A stretch of DNA of 52,588 bases from Mnemiopsis leidyi (GCA_000226015.1 JH153811.1:77141-129728), one strand, 5' to 3'. Counted from the stretch's first letter, positions 10,311 to 22,633 are shown. Numbers and translations: made by a program. The notes: a model not told the origin generated them from the sequence alone.

Positions 10311-12942
10311 ATGTTGCTAGATACAGTCGTTTGCTCAAACTGCAAACTCTCTAAAGTTTTCCGTAAGTTCCTTAACTTAATCGTTTCGATCACTTTTTCT
10401 TTGATGCTTCTGCAACAGCCATTTCCCATTTTCCCATTGAATAACGTCCTTCTTGTTCTCTTTGACATTCTTTTTACTTATCTTCAGCTATTGACAAAGG
10501 GCTCATTCACCATTACGTCAATGGTTCGGAAACATCGGTGCACCATGCCGGCAAACTCACGCTTGGCTACCAGGGTAATTGAACTGCATGTATCCGGCAA
10601 TTGTCATTGTAGCTAGTTCCCTGATTTGTCATTTTGTTGATAATTCTCTCTGTTGCAGAAAATATCTACTTTTTTCTTTAGCGGCCGGATCAGAATACAC
10701 TATAACAAACAAGAAACTTAGAGAATCTCTCGATGAATTTGAAGATCTCCTTGAAAAATACTCAGTCACTAAAACGGCATTCATCTCTTCTGAGTGTCTA
10801 CAGGTTTTTCTAAATTGTGCTTTTGATAGTTAAAACCTAACAAGTTTTCAATTTTAAAGGAACGGTGTGTAACTTCTGATATAGGGTGAAACTTTGGTAC
10901 CTTCACAGAGACTCATATTTTACCTCGTTGCATTGTAACCTCAAATAGAGATAGGTAATTTAGGGGAGGGTTCACAAATTTTAACCAATCAGAAGGTAGA
11001 ATGCACAGTTTTCTAGCATCTCATTGGTCAAGATTTGTGACCTCCCAAAAATACCTTTATAATCCAAATTTTGTTCTGCTTATGTAGTTTTTTTACCTCA
11101 GCATTACATTTCTCAGGTGCTCCTGAACACCGGCATCATTGTGTACATATCCTTCTCTGATGGCGAACTCACGAACATAGTGATAGTAAGGACTCTCGCT
11201 AAAGTGCTGTACGGACAGATAGCATTTGACGGTGAGCTTGTTTCTGGGGATAGTTTTTATGGGTAGTCTTACAAGAGCTGGGAAAAATCTTTTATACGAG
11301 ATTTTCCCTATCATTAGAAATCATGAGATAATCATTGCACATCACATCTGCAGTTATTTCTCTTTTGACCGGCGCTAAAACTGTGTTTACGTGTCAGAGA
11401 TTCATATCTCAAACCAATAAAGTAACAGCAATGTGTCTAACCCTCCGACAGAATTGTATTTTACAGGTCACGTGACATCCAGCATCATGATCCTGGTTTG
11501 TTCTGGAAAGTTGTGCTTGTCCACCAACGCTCCTGACCCACTCCAGTTTGAGAAGATCTTTCAACACAAGATCGTTAATTTGGAACCAGACTTTTGTTAT
11601 GTGACTCATCTGTCTGTTGCTAACAACATGGTTAGTTAACTGTAATGAGCTCATTAAGAGGTGTCAGGAGCGTTAATTGTAACCCTTAATAAGGTAATCA
11701 GGCAAATAGAAGTATTGTTAAACCGCAACTGCACTTTTGACAGTTCTCCTAATTGTCCAATTGAGCAAGTTTCTATGAAAACCAGTTTATAAATTTCACA
11801 AGCATGTATTGATGTGACTGTCTTGTACCCACATCGTGATCAAATTGCTCACCTTCCCAGATTTTGTTGTGGACCCCCGAAGGAAACATCATTATCTACT
11901 CGCCCATAGGACCAGGTCAGACACAAGTGTAGCACTTGTTGTGTGTTACATGTTGTTACTTCAGATCATATAATGTTGTTATTGCACTCTGAGATATTAT
12001 CTCTATAACCCTGTATTCTTCTATTACTGTATTCTTTTAACCCTTTATTCTTCCTGTGTATCAGGTTACTCTAACACTGTAAAACCCAGGAGCTGCTGAA
12101 CTGTGTCGGTACACGACTCCGTACAGGATCTGTGCAGCTCAATTCAACCCTGTAACATCCACCTTCCTGACATGCCAACTCAAACCTAGTTCCCAAGGAA
12201 ACGTCTTTCACGCTCTTAGCTTCACATACGACATTGTAGGCAAAGGTTTGTGCTGGTAAACCATAACTGCATACACAGTAAACGAGATACGGAACTAGTT
12301 AAAAATTTGTGCGTTCGACCTCAGAGTTGTTGTACTTTGATTAAATTGCATTAGGAGAAAAGTTTCTCCAATCAGACATCCGATTTGTTCATGCTAAGTT
12401 TGTGTCAGCTTGTGTTTGTATCTAGTTGCTTCTTTGGCCCAGCTGTTTGGGGATAACTTGTGTTTATTAAGTTACTCCAGGCAAGAAGACAAAAGTGTTG
12501 GAGGTGATAAAACACAGGATAACACATCTTCGAGCTGACGTTGTCTGCGCTAAATACAACCATGCCTCTACCAAGGTTTGTGTATAACTATGTATAACGT
12601 ACTGCGTGAACAACGAATTTGCTTTTTTAATAGTTTGGCCAAACTTCACAGTTTTTTAGTCAAACCTACCCTAAATCTCAAAAACATGAAATTTTATAAT
12701 ATCTTGGGCGGTTCTTTTTTCATAGTTTTTAACTGAACTTATCGTTGCAGCTGGTAGTAGGTCTATCCACGGGTAAAGTTCTGCTGCATTGTGAGCAACA
12801 GAAGCGGAACTTCTCGACTGAAGTTGCCACAAAACACCACCTCTCTTCTTTTACCTGGCATTCCTCGGATTCCTTTTTCGTTGCCGTTCTCAAGAGCGGA
12901 TACATCCAGGTTTTTGATAGCTTCATCTTATCATTCCTTTGA
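10311..12942 (+). CDS. wdpcp: WDPCP/Fritz, N-terminal propeller half
   Basis: Nine exons join in phase: 10311-10362, 10488-10574, 10682-10803, 11117-11231, 11467-11630, 11861-11915, 12090-12245, 12481-12575 and 12751-12909 (or on to the stop ending at 12942). The 335-345 residue product matches vertebrate WDPCP along its N-terminal half: LRESLDEFEDLLEKYS resembles LRDSLKELEELMQ, ISSECLQVLLNTGIIVYISF resembles the first propeller strands, and the last exon (VGLSTGKVLLH through SGYIQVFD) matches the final blade. WDPCP works with Inturned and Fuzzy in the CPLANE complex for ciliogenesis and planar polarity. An in-frame stop precedes ATG 10311. The family is about 750 residues long; the C-terminal alpha-solenoid half was not found before the next plus-strand gene. 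The last exon either reads through to a stop or uses the weak donor CAG^GTTTTT, which is also used at 10803. Confidence 0.82.
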
Positions 12943-13685
12943 TTCAAAAAACTACATTTATTTGAGTCTAACCAGACATTATATGTTATCAATTTTTAAA
13001 ACAAGGTACCGAATGTAATTAACTTGCTCCAGATTATCTTATAATTTCTGAGTGAAGCGAGTGATACACATAACTTTGAGTAAACTCATGCTGTCTATCT
13101 GCTCAAATTATTTAATTAGTAGTTGTTGAAAGTATTAATTTATAAGTTGTTGTTTATGTGAATTGTTATGAGGTTAACTAAGGGAGAGGCAGATATCCAG
13201 CAAACTCTAACCAACTTGCAATCTACATACGATAAAATACATTATACAGCTGTTAATGCATTCTACATTCTACATTTAAAAGCTTTATACAAATGTACCG
13301 CTAATTTATCAGTAGACCATAATTCATACTGTTAAAATCGACCGTAAAGTAACACTAAACAGTTCATTACAAATGAACATGACATGCGAAATCAATCCAT
13401 CAAGTCCATTTTCGTCAAAATTACTCAGTTTCGTGTTCAACAGGAACAGGAAAATTTTTGCACCTCCGTGTGCTGCTCCTTTTCATAATTGAATTCTTGA
13501 AAGAAGAAAATTTGAAGGAACTCAGGAGTGTTGAGGATGTCTCAGACCCTGGAAAAGAGAACATTGAATTTAACTATTTAAAGTTAAAGCTGTTTTGAAA
13601 GTAAAAGGTTTAAATATTCGGCAAACTTCAACAATACCTATGTAAAAACTTGAAGATAGTCTATGGATAATTAAGCTCGTACCAA
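12943..13685. other. Gap between convergent WDPCP and GPCR
   Basis: AT-rich sequence with no exon I can support. I looked here for the missing C-terminal WDPCP exons and saw none. Confidence 0.4.
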
Positions 13686-14606
13686 CTATAAAACAATATA
13701 ATCACCTTTATGTTTGAGCGGAGAATAAGGCTGACAGGTAATCGTCTGCCTGAGATACATTCTGAAGCTATCCACGGTCAAGCTGTAGACAAAGAAGTTG
13801 GCCATGATGTTTGTGTGGGTGAGAGACACCGCGACACGGTGGTATTCTAAATGAAACCATCCCAGCTGACCGGGGTTCATCTCGACGAAGTTGGCTGCAA
13901 TGAAGTAGATGGTGACAGGTAGATAGGACACGATGTAGACGGTTGCTGTGAGGACCACTGTGAGTATTCCTTGCCACTTTAACTTGGTTTTTCCTGCACC
14001 GGCTTTCTTTCGTTTATTTATGGACTGTCTCGCCTGGAAGAGCAGGAATGCTGTTGTAAGGAAGATGATGATGTTAGGAAGTACCCCGATGACCACAAAA
14101 CTTACCGGAAGAAGCAGCTTCCATTTTGCGGAAGAAAACATGGGATTGCAGAAGTAGACTCTGTAGTCAAATGCAGCATCATCTGGATCTATGATGAGGA
14201 AACATATAGGATAGTACAGAGCTAAGATCCAACATCCTGCACAAACCTTGTGAGCCATCTTTTTAGACCAAGATCTAGCTCTTAGGGGGTATCTAAGTTG
14301 AAGAATCTTACTAGTTGTCATCCCACAGATCAGAAACATGCTTCCTTGGCAACACAGCCATACGGGAAATGGTTGTAGATGGCAGAGGACTTTTCCCAAG
14401 GCCCACCCGTCCGTCACTAGCGATGCGAATGAAGGAACAACGTAGGTTAGTGCAAGAATGAAATCAGAAACGGCTATGTGCTGGATAAATGTTACAGTGA
14501 ATTTGTGGAGTTTAAAAGCTTTGTACTTGATGGAGGCTACAAGGATGGTGGAATCCCCGATGCAATGAGGGATGAGATGACAACAAAGAAAGTCCAGCCT
14601 GCCCAT
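13686..14606 (-). CDS. Class A (rhodopsin-like) GPCR, divergent orphan
   Basis: An intronless 306-residue ORF; an in-frame TGA lies six codons before the ATG. Seven hydrophobic segments fit at about residues 5-28, 37-64, 75-103, 118-140, 162-190, 210-240 and 257-285. Family marks are AVSD (TM2, Asp48), Cys75 at the start of TM3 with Cys153 in loop 2 for the conserved disulfide, RYPL after TM3, Pro230 in TM6 (SYLP) and an NPxxY-like NFFVY (270-274) in TM7. The DRY triplet is replaced (SKI/KIL before QLRYPL), and the N-terminus before TM1 is almost absent. It is probably a plasma-membrane receptor for a small molecule or peptide. The ligand cannot be guessed. It lies tail-to-tail with WDPCP. 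Confidence 0.8.
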   Translation of the reverse strand: MGRLDFLCCHLIPHCIGDSTILVASIKYKAFKLHKFTVTFIQHIAVSDFILALTYVVPSFASLVTDGWALGKVLCHLQPFPVWLCCQGSMFLICGMTTSKILQLRYPLRARSWSKKMAHKVCAGCWILALYYPICFLIIDPDDAAFDYRVYFCNPMFSSAKWKLLLPVSFVVIGVLPNIIIFLTTAFLLFQARQSINKRKKAGAGKTKLKWQGILTVVLTATVYIVSYLPVTIYFIAANFVEMNPGQLGWFHLEYHRVAVSLTHTNIMANFFVYSLTVDSFRMYLRQTITCQPYSPLKHKGDYIVL

Positions 14607-15035
14607 GCGTATCTCTCTGCATCACTTTGTAGACGATAGTCTTTAAATATCGATATCTCCCCAGTCATCAGTTTTATCTCGCAGAATTCAGTCGAACTAA
14701 AAAGGCGACAACAAATTTATGAAAATCTCGTAACTCGTTAAATTTTTAATAAGTAAACTGGCCAATTAAGCTAGAAAATCCGCCAAAATAATCAATATTG
14801 ATCGGCTGCAGCGATGCCTGAAGAGAATCCATTAACTTAGACCTGTACTAATGACGGGATAAAACAAAGACACGTGGTATGACTGCTAACCGGACGATGT
14901 GGTAATCAACGCTCCAAGGATTTCAATATTAACCATTGACTCGAGCCACTTATAACCTCCATATTTACTATCAGCAGAGCCATGCTAATGAAATTCGAAT
15001 ATTTGAAAATTATTATATTTATTCGACTTATTTGG

Positions 15036-15108
15036 CCTGCAATGCACCCTAGGTGCTTAGTCCACTACAATTGCAATGGACTTAGCGCCACAGTGGGTGC
15101 ATTGCAGG
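15036..15108. ncRNA. Pre-miRNA-like hairpin candidate
   Basis: A 73-nt foldback: 14 perfect terminal pairs (CCTGCAATGCACCC with its complement), then a second stretch of about 12 pairs with one mismatch and a G-U, and a loop of roughly 10 nt. Size and pairing suit a miRNA precursor on either strand, but a small MITE is equally possible. Confidence 0.3.
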
Positions 15109-15109
15109 T

Positions 15110-15141
15110 TACCTTCCAGACCTTGCATTGTCTGGAAGGTA
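15110..15141. other. Second adjacent short hairpin
   Basis: TACCTTCCAGAC pairs perfectly with GTCTGGAAGGTA over an 8-nt loop, starting 2 nt after the previous hairpin. Its loop (CTTGCATT) shares TGCATT with the first hairpin's arm. Confidence 0.4.
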
Positions 15142-18100
15142 CCACGACTTTAATTTATTTTCCTTCTCTCATACTGAAACTGAAATTGATGGCAGATTCA
15201 ATTTGAACTATGACACCCGATGTCCGCCCCAACGACGGACCAATAGAATTTTACCATCAAATCGTCATGATTACATATTTTCTTTGATCGGTACAAAATG
15301 CGTTCCTAACAGACAACAGCTTAACATGCCCGCCCCGGTTGTTTATAGATGTTACTCTTTATTTAAAACAAAACTACGTGACTCAAGGAAGCTGACTACA
15401 AACACTTAAAAAGAATAATTCTCCCGGTTGTGCAGTACAGACTGCAACTGCAGATGGTGCTTTGTTTGATCAATGTGGACTAAGACTACAATCTTATCTC
15501 ATAACTTAGATGATTATATACGAAAAAAAACGTTTAACACCGCCTGATAAATCCATTGTCAGCAGGTCATTTCAATACTGATCCGAACTTTGTTAGTTTC
15601 AAATCTTAAATGAAATGCCACCGGCTGAAATCAAAGCAAGTTATTTTTCAAATGAGATCATTAGCTGCAAAATGGTTCAATTTTCCCCAGCTGTCTAGTA
15701 TTAGCCTTGATAATTATTTTAAAATCTTTCAAGCTCGGAAAAATAATGCGATAGACTAAGCCTCAATGCGAATCACTTTTTTTGTGCCATCCTTTTTGGA
15801 CATCTGGAGTTGATGCACCTCGATGGTGGTTGCCAATATAATATTATGTTACAGAGTGTGGTAGAATAAAAAGAAGCTCGACTTTTTCTTTGATTTTTAT
15901 CGACCATTAAGCTGCAAACTGGTGCAAATTCTCACCTAGATACTCAGAAAAAAATTATAACGCTCGAAATACTCTTATTCAGTGCTATTTTTTGGCCATC
16001 TGTTGCTGATTTTCATTTATTAGGGTGGCCAATACTACAGTGTGAGTGCAAAAAATTGGCGTACGGATTTCGAGCATCCTTTGTCCCTCATAAATGAAGG
16101 TTCGAAATTACATAATGCTACGGTTGGGTACTGCAATTATTATTCCATTTCGAACAACCGTCTATCAAAAGTTAGGGTACCTTGAATTTCGATCGCCATA
16201 TTTTTGTGTGTAGACTTTCAAGAATAAAACTAATTTTTTAAGAATAAAAAAACTTTAGACTGTAATGTTGTGCAGTGCACGGGAGATGTCAGAAAAGATG
16301 AGCTATTTCGTTTTGGTTTTTAAATTCTCCCTAGCAGTATCTTAATAGGACCTTAGATACTTTAAATCGCCAAGATAATATAATCGCCTAGATAATATAA
16401 TCGCCTCGTTACTTAGAAAGAAAATGTTTAAAGCTCGGAAAAATCATACCGTTGACTGAAACCCATTGATTAACACTGCTTTTGTAGTGCTGTATTTTTG
16501 GCAACCTGGAGCTCCAGATACTGTTATAGTGGCCAATACTAATAATAAGTTTACGGTAGCTATCAGAAAATAGGAGGCTATTACTTAAATAGTTCACTAG
16601 TCACTAAGTGCGGGTCTAGGAGCCCACATCATCTTCATGTAATCATGATATAAAGTGAATAACTAGCTGCTAACGAAACACGATTCGAATTCCGAATTCA
16701 GAAGTCCTTGAGCCCGATGTCTATACTATATATGAAAAATCGGTCATCTTAAAAAAACAGCAAAGTGTTAGAGTCTTCCGTGTAATGTACACAACTACAC
16801 AATTTGATGGAACAGAAAACTTCGAAGTTTAATAAACTCTGAATTGAGAATGAGACAACATCATGATAACTAGTACAGTGTTGAGTCCTATTTGTCATGC
16901 TTTTTAGTTGTTTATTTTGCTAAATAGGTTGAAACTCATATATCATTTCCAGAACAAGCTATCATGATCAAAGCAGTTAATGGAACATTATTTGATTTCT
17001 CCAACGTATTTCCTGTACTGTACAAACAAGTCACAATTTCCCTCTGTAAGACCTCCGAAATTCTAGTTCCCTTAGTGATTCTCAAAGATTTAAGTCTTCT
17101 AAGCATTTCTCCGAGATTCAAGTCCGCTAAGCAGTTCTGCCACAGCAGCTACTGTAATGAGTTAGATTTTGAAGGTTGCTTCTCATGAGAGAAAAAACGT
17201 CGAATTTTCGAATTGTGATGATAAGAACATTATGTAACGATACCCTAGCACTAACACAAAACTTTCTTGGCTTAATTATAATTCCATGGAGCGTTTTGCA
17301 AGGCCCATGTATGATGTACACTGATTTCTAAGAGACGGTAGCACCATGAGGCGGTAATTTAACTTCCACCATGATTTAAAATAGAATGTATTCAATGTCA
17401 TAGTCAACAGACTCTCAGTGTTCATTGCATATCTTCTAGACATAGATTAAATAAACTTATAGCTTGTTCCGAAAATAGTAGATTGTTGTATAGCACCAGT
17501 ACTACGAAAACAAAATATGTTTGAAATAGGAAAACAAAAATGTTAAAACGAAACAGTTTTTTAATTTATATATGTACACAGCACCAGCCTGTTCGTTCAA
17601 ATTAGATCTCAAGGATAAAGGATCCAAAATAGGACAGTTAATTTTTCTGCTCAGGGGCAATTTTATAATTGTTTATTGCAGCTGTTACCATGACAAATTA
17701 CTATCTCAACTTTCGTTTCAATTTCAAATTTTCACGCTACTTCTGATTATATGCGAATTATAATTTAACGAAATCATTAAAAATATTTGGTTTCCAGTGG
17801 AAGGGGACTTTTTTCAGACCTCCCCATTCGAGCCAGCTCCACTTCCAAAGTTGTGCAGTGTGCACTGATTGGTAACGGGTGTGTTATATTGTGGATGGGC
17901 CGAAGGATCAACCAAGCTACATGATATGTACAATTACATAGCAGATATTTGAATAGACACTAATTACACTGATAGTAAATTTAAAAAAATCATGGACCGG
18001 CACCTTGCCGAGTCTGGTATGTTCCAACAACCTCAGCATTGTCTAGATAAGCTACCGGACCTAGATAACGAAATAGGGTGTCAAGTTGATCCTTATTCTT

Positions 18101-18451
18101 CATAATCTATCATTGGTAAATAAAACGTCATTACATTGTATACATATTGTATTCACATTTAGCTTACATACATGTTCAACATACTCTAAGTTGTGAACTT
18201 TGAAAATGTTCTATGCCGGCTGTCGCAAAGTTAATAATTGTCACTTTTTCCATTTACAGTCTGATATGATTCAAATTTGCCTTCCTTAACACGAGAGAAT
18301 GATAAAATAATTATGTTGCATGTTCATAATGATCTGAATTCTGAATTCAAGGTAAACTCTCTAGTCAAGAGAAAATTCGGTGAGTTTTTCGTCTTTGTGG
18401 ACGGAATCTAGAGGCTTGCCAACTTGTTTGACGGAATCAATAGGGATCGGA

Positions 18452-18862
18452 CATCGCTTGAAGAGGAAAGCTGCTTAGTCCGATCTGCCGACGAAATACC
18501 TGGTCGCTGAAGCTGTTGGAGGACTGAACTTCAAAACCAGAGCGAAGCTAAACTGTGACCTAAACGCCATGCACAAGATGGCTCGATACAGTAGAGCAGC
18601 AGCCCAGCAGCACCCTACTAACCCTACTACACTTGAAGACCGAGTCCTTCCCTCTCCCTACATCAGTGCCACTTCTGGAGAACCTCTTCTTCTATGGGAC
18701 TTGGGATATACTACTCGCTGATGGGCTGCTCTAATCCTACAATCTGGAGATTCCACGACTGCCTGAAGAAGGAACAGAATCTAACAGATGTCAAGATGAC
18801 TCAACACTTGATTTTGGTCTGACTACGATGAGAAGCTGAAGAGGATCGTTGACGAGTTATGA
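18452..18862 (+). pseudogene. Decayed FLYWCH-type MULE transposase
   Basis: Frames broken by stops and an internal deletion still spell landmark segments of Mutator-like transposases in order. These are HRLKRKAA; LPTKYLVAEAVGGLNF with TRAKLNC; RVLPSPYISATSGEPLLLWD; then, after a jump that removes the DDE core, CSNPTIWRFHDCLKKEQNL; and finally DYDEKLKRIVDEL before a stop. LKRKAA and the following helix are shared with the FLYWCH ORF at 37648-38055, so both come from one transposon family. It is non-functional. Confidence 0.65.
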
Positions 18863-19001
18863 TGTTGTTGATTATCTTACTGCTATTGGGATCTAGAAAT
18901 TAATGATGTTACAGAATTACTATTTTTGAATATCTAATGATAATTTCAAATTATGATTTATTTCAATGAATATCGATAGAAAATTTATCATCAATCTCCC
19001 G

Positions 19002-19123
19002 AGTCGGAATTCCGTGCACCCCTTCGGAATTCAGTGCAAGTCGGAATTCAGTGCGCAAATTTTGTTAACTTAAGTCGGAATTCAGTGCTAGTCGGAATTC
19101 CGTCAAAGTCGGAATTCCGTGCG
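19002..19123. repeat. Cluster of AGTCGGAATTC-GTGC motifs
   Basis: Six copies of a short motif, AGTCGGAATTC followed by C/A and GTGC, occur in about 120 bp in one orientation with irregular spacing, so this is not an ordinary tandem array. It begins about 140 bp after the MULE relic. Confidence 0.7.
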
Positions 19124-19271
19124 GGAACCCTTCCCCACGAATACCGTTCCTAATATATTCGTATTTTCTTCTTGGACATTGGTATGAGACACTCGACACA
19201 GCACATAAAACTCATTGGAAAACAGGTGTGTCATATCATATTTAGTACTGAAGCTCATGTAGTACGGAGCA

Positions 19272-19460
19272 GTTCCGCGGCGGATTAGCCCCGCCAAATC
19301 ATTTAGTGATAATTCCGCCGAATTATTCCGCGGCGGAATAAGTCCGCGGTAAAACTATTCTGCTGACTCGCGGGACTAAGTCTGGCTGGCGGACAAAATT
19401 TTTGCGGACTGTCCGCGAGTTTATAATGTCGGATTAGATCGGATCCGCCGCTGATCCGAT
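19272..19460. repeat. GC-rich CCGCGG/CCGCC motif cluster
   Basis: Many short CCGCGG, CGGCGG, CCGCC and GGCGG words lie on both strands in AT-rich spacing, with self-complementary potential. No coding sense is visible. Confidence 0.5.
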
Positions 19461-20820
19461 CGGACAAAGTTTGCCAGTCCTATTCCCCGAACATTGGCGT
19501 ATAATGTTGAAACAATAGATAGCAAAAAATCACTAAAGCTCTAATAATGGTTCAAGAAGAATAGCTACCACCTTTATAAGTGATCACATTTTAAATGAGC
19601 AAATGGGACATACTGAAGTATGAAGGTATAATATTCCATGATATCTCCAATAGAACTGCAATACTGCTACTGCAGGTACAGTATTTCAGTATTAATGTAC
19701 AGTATCTTTCAGTTTCAGTTGCAAGCACCTGACCATTAAACGATGCCAGCTGTGGGGGGGTACATTTTGGGTCACGGAAGGTGAGTGTTTTTTGAGAAAG
19801 TTCGTTCAGTCATTACTCCACCAGCCATTTTGTAGTGGCACACGGGTGCAGGTCCCGAGCAGAATACTAGTAGCACACCGCTTGTCAAATACATAATCAG
19901 GGTTTAAAGTGTTCTGTTCCCTATAGTATTGCACTATAATAGGACGAACCATTTGTATCAGCTCAATTCTAACGCATTATTATATCTTACTGAATGATAT
20001 AAAGCTGGTTCACGTAATGGTAGATGTAGAAATTTCTTTGAGCGTTACACGGTCTACCTTATTCGATCGATGCTTTATATAGCTATAGCACTCTTTTATT
20101 GATTTGTCTCCATTTGCTGCTAGAATGTCTTTATAACCATTGTTCTTATTCTAATCGTGCTTTCTGATACGGAGTTCAGCGAATCAGCGGACGAAAAATT
20201 TGCACTTATATACATTTTCAAGGGGGATGGAAGGTCGAACGCCTTAATTTGCAATTTGCATTGCAAGCTTAGCTGAGGAAAACGGCTCTTATTTCTTAGA
20301 GTGCATGACATCTTTTCTCTCTTAATTTGCAAGCTTGGACTGTTTTAATACAGAATTGCTTAATCAGTTAATCAATTTCACCTTTTGGCGAATAATGAAT
20401 TTCAGGAAAAAAGTCATTAAATAAAAAGTCAATTTCTTGTTATTTCTTTTGTTCTCTTATTCACATGCACGCTACAGACATGTTTAATGACTCTCAAGTT
20501 ACGAATAATTAGTAGAAAATGCTATTTCAACTTTTTGGAAAAAGCAACAGGTGTCACACTGCGAGGTAGTAAACTCGTAAAAACAGGCGTGTTTGATTGT
20601 CTTTTGATGTACTTCCATAACTGCAATTTTGTGTGACCTAATCGAAATTTCTGATTACCTGATATTTTCTTGACGATGAGAGAAGATTAAATGCCACAGT
20701 TTTCTCATTGTTCTTATGCATAATTGCTATAACGAAATGACTGACTATAATGGAATTTAGATATTTATTATTGATTCTAATTTCGTAATTAGATTCTCCT
20801 AGGACATTAGAAGAAATACC

Positions 20821-21492
20821 TCATCGATCAATACGAAAATATTTTGATAAGGCACAATTGGCATTGGCAGCAGGAGACAAAATGAGGCTCGTTATTAAAT
20901 GGCACCTGTATCGAATGATCACTAGAGGTTCATTATCAGTATCAGGAATGCTCCACATAAAAATGCGATAAAAATCTGTTGTAACCCTATCCAAAGTATA
21001 TCGTATAGAGTATTTTTGTTTATCTGCTTGAGACTTGAACTCTTTGACATCGTTCGAAGCTTGGACTGTTGGGCCGAAGTACAAATAAGGTTTTCCAAAA
21101 ACCATTCAGCTCTATACTTGCTTCATTGTTAGGATCATATCTCAGTTTTATTTTGTCTGCTCTTGTATATCTTTTTACATAGATACCACACCATTTCTTG
21201 CCCACAATACTCTCTTACCTACATTATTTTGACGCCGATACCAAAACAACCTTTCCAACTGCAATCGTCGCAAAAGCAAAATTCTGAATATTTTAACTTC
21301 ATGATCTCGTAGCGGGCCTGGCATACCACAGACTAGAATATTGCACATAGTAGAGCAGTTATTGGGCCGATACTCTACTGCTGAGTAAAAACACCCTACA
21401 ATATACTGATCTTGTTCCTGTATCCGTACCAACCAGCGATAGCATTCCACGGAAAAAGGGGAGCAGAGACGGTTATATAAAGTATATGCCAC
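20821..21492 (-). pseudogene. Possible broken coding region, unknown family
   Basis: On the minus strand three overlapping open stretches in two frames read like protein: about 21492-21180, then 21205-21020, then 21105-20821. Segments include CGIYVKRYTRADKIKLRYDP and FGKPYLYFGPTVQ. To be one protein they would need two frame changes. I do not recognise the family; this may be a decayed gene or chance. No signal peptide or transmembrane segment is clear. Confidence 0.2.
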
Positions 21493-21499
21493 GAAGTTT

Positions 21500-22369
21500 T
21501 AGAGTCTGATAGTGTATTTGGAATGCGAGCTGTTATGTCATATTATGACTTGATAGACGATCGCAAATCTATAGTTGAGTAGCAGATATGGGACGCATAC
21601 AGTAGTCTGAAAATTATTTTATAAGTTGTGAGTACCCTCCGATACTTTTCTACAGCAATAGATTCTTTGTTTTAATGCTTTAATGTTCTAATTGTACATA
21701 AAATTCTTGATTCTCGATAATTGCGTTGCAACAAAACATTATTTTCCTGCAGATGGGTGTGATGGGCTAAACATGAACACTATCTGATCTCTAATAAAAA
21801 TGCAGCTGTTAAACCGAGCGCTATTGCATTACGTGATGATTGATGAAGAATGTGCACAAAAATCGAAATTGAACTTTGCCTTTTGAAAATCGCTCTCCTT
21901 ATTGAATATTAACCTGGATCATTAGTTATTTCTATTTGGACACGGCTATAACGGAGCTTTCGGTCGATTTATAGGTCATAAGACTTTTGAATTTCGAGAG
22001 TCCTGTAAATGGGTCGAAAATTCGAATACCAACGAAAGTTTGACAGTGAATACCATTGAAATGTTCATAGTGACAGAGTTTTCTTTGCAACCACTTTCCT
22101 TAAGTTTTATCTTTTTTCGTATTTTCAAGTTCCGACGATCTTAGAAATTTTAATATCGTTTTCTTATTTGACAAACCTTATTCCCAGCTTTTTAAGGTTA
22201 CTCATTCAAAATTGTTGTACTAATTGGATCACTTGCTAAGGATGAGATGTCATCCTCTAATTAATCTGTCTTTTCTTCATTAGAAACACCGTATTAAATG
22301 AAGACAATTAATTGAAAGTGAAAAGAAATAAAAGAAGAAAAAGACGAAAGTGTTTGTAAAATCTTGGTC
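21500..22369. other. Upstream region of the receptor kinase gene
   Basis: AT-rich sequence with no exon visible. It should include the receptor kinase promoter and 5' UTR. I see no unambiguous TATA box or initiator. Confidence 0.35.
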
Positions 22370-22633
22370 ATGTATCTGATCTGTGGTATCAAACTAGTCT
22401 TTCTGCTGGGTAAGTTCATGCAACGTCAAAAAATACTTATCACATGCACACTTTCACTTACTGATACGAAATTATGATAATCTAAGTCGCTTATAAACTT
22501 AGAAACTCATTATTAATGTGATGATATAAAGGCCCATGGCATATCAATTATCAGAGTATAAGAAAAAGAAGACAAGCTCAACTGGAAATGTAAAAAAACC
22601 ATTTCAGTTGCCTCAGCAAGTAGCCAACATATG
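22370..22633 (+). other. RTK exons 1-2: signal peptide
   Basis: ATG at 22370 opens a typical signal peptide (MYLICGIKLVFLL, then VASASSQ), split by an intron (donor GTAAGT at 22410, acceptor TTTCAG before 22608). Cleavage after ASA is likely. The hydrophobic core straddling a short intron supports this start. Confidence 0.8.

Larger units (their letters stand above)
14607..18451. other. Intergenic region with hairpins and old repeats
   Basis: I see no supported gene. Diverged copies of one segment (gctcggaaaaat ... tttttgg-ca-ctggag ... gtggccaatact) recur at roughly 15730-15860, 15960-16045 and 16430-16560, which suggests an old dispersed or tandem duplication. Two adjacent hairpins at 15036-15141 are listed separately. 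Confidence 0.4.
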
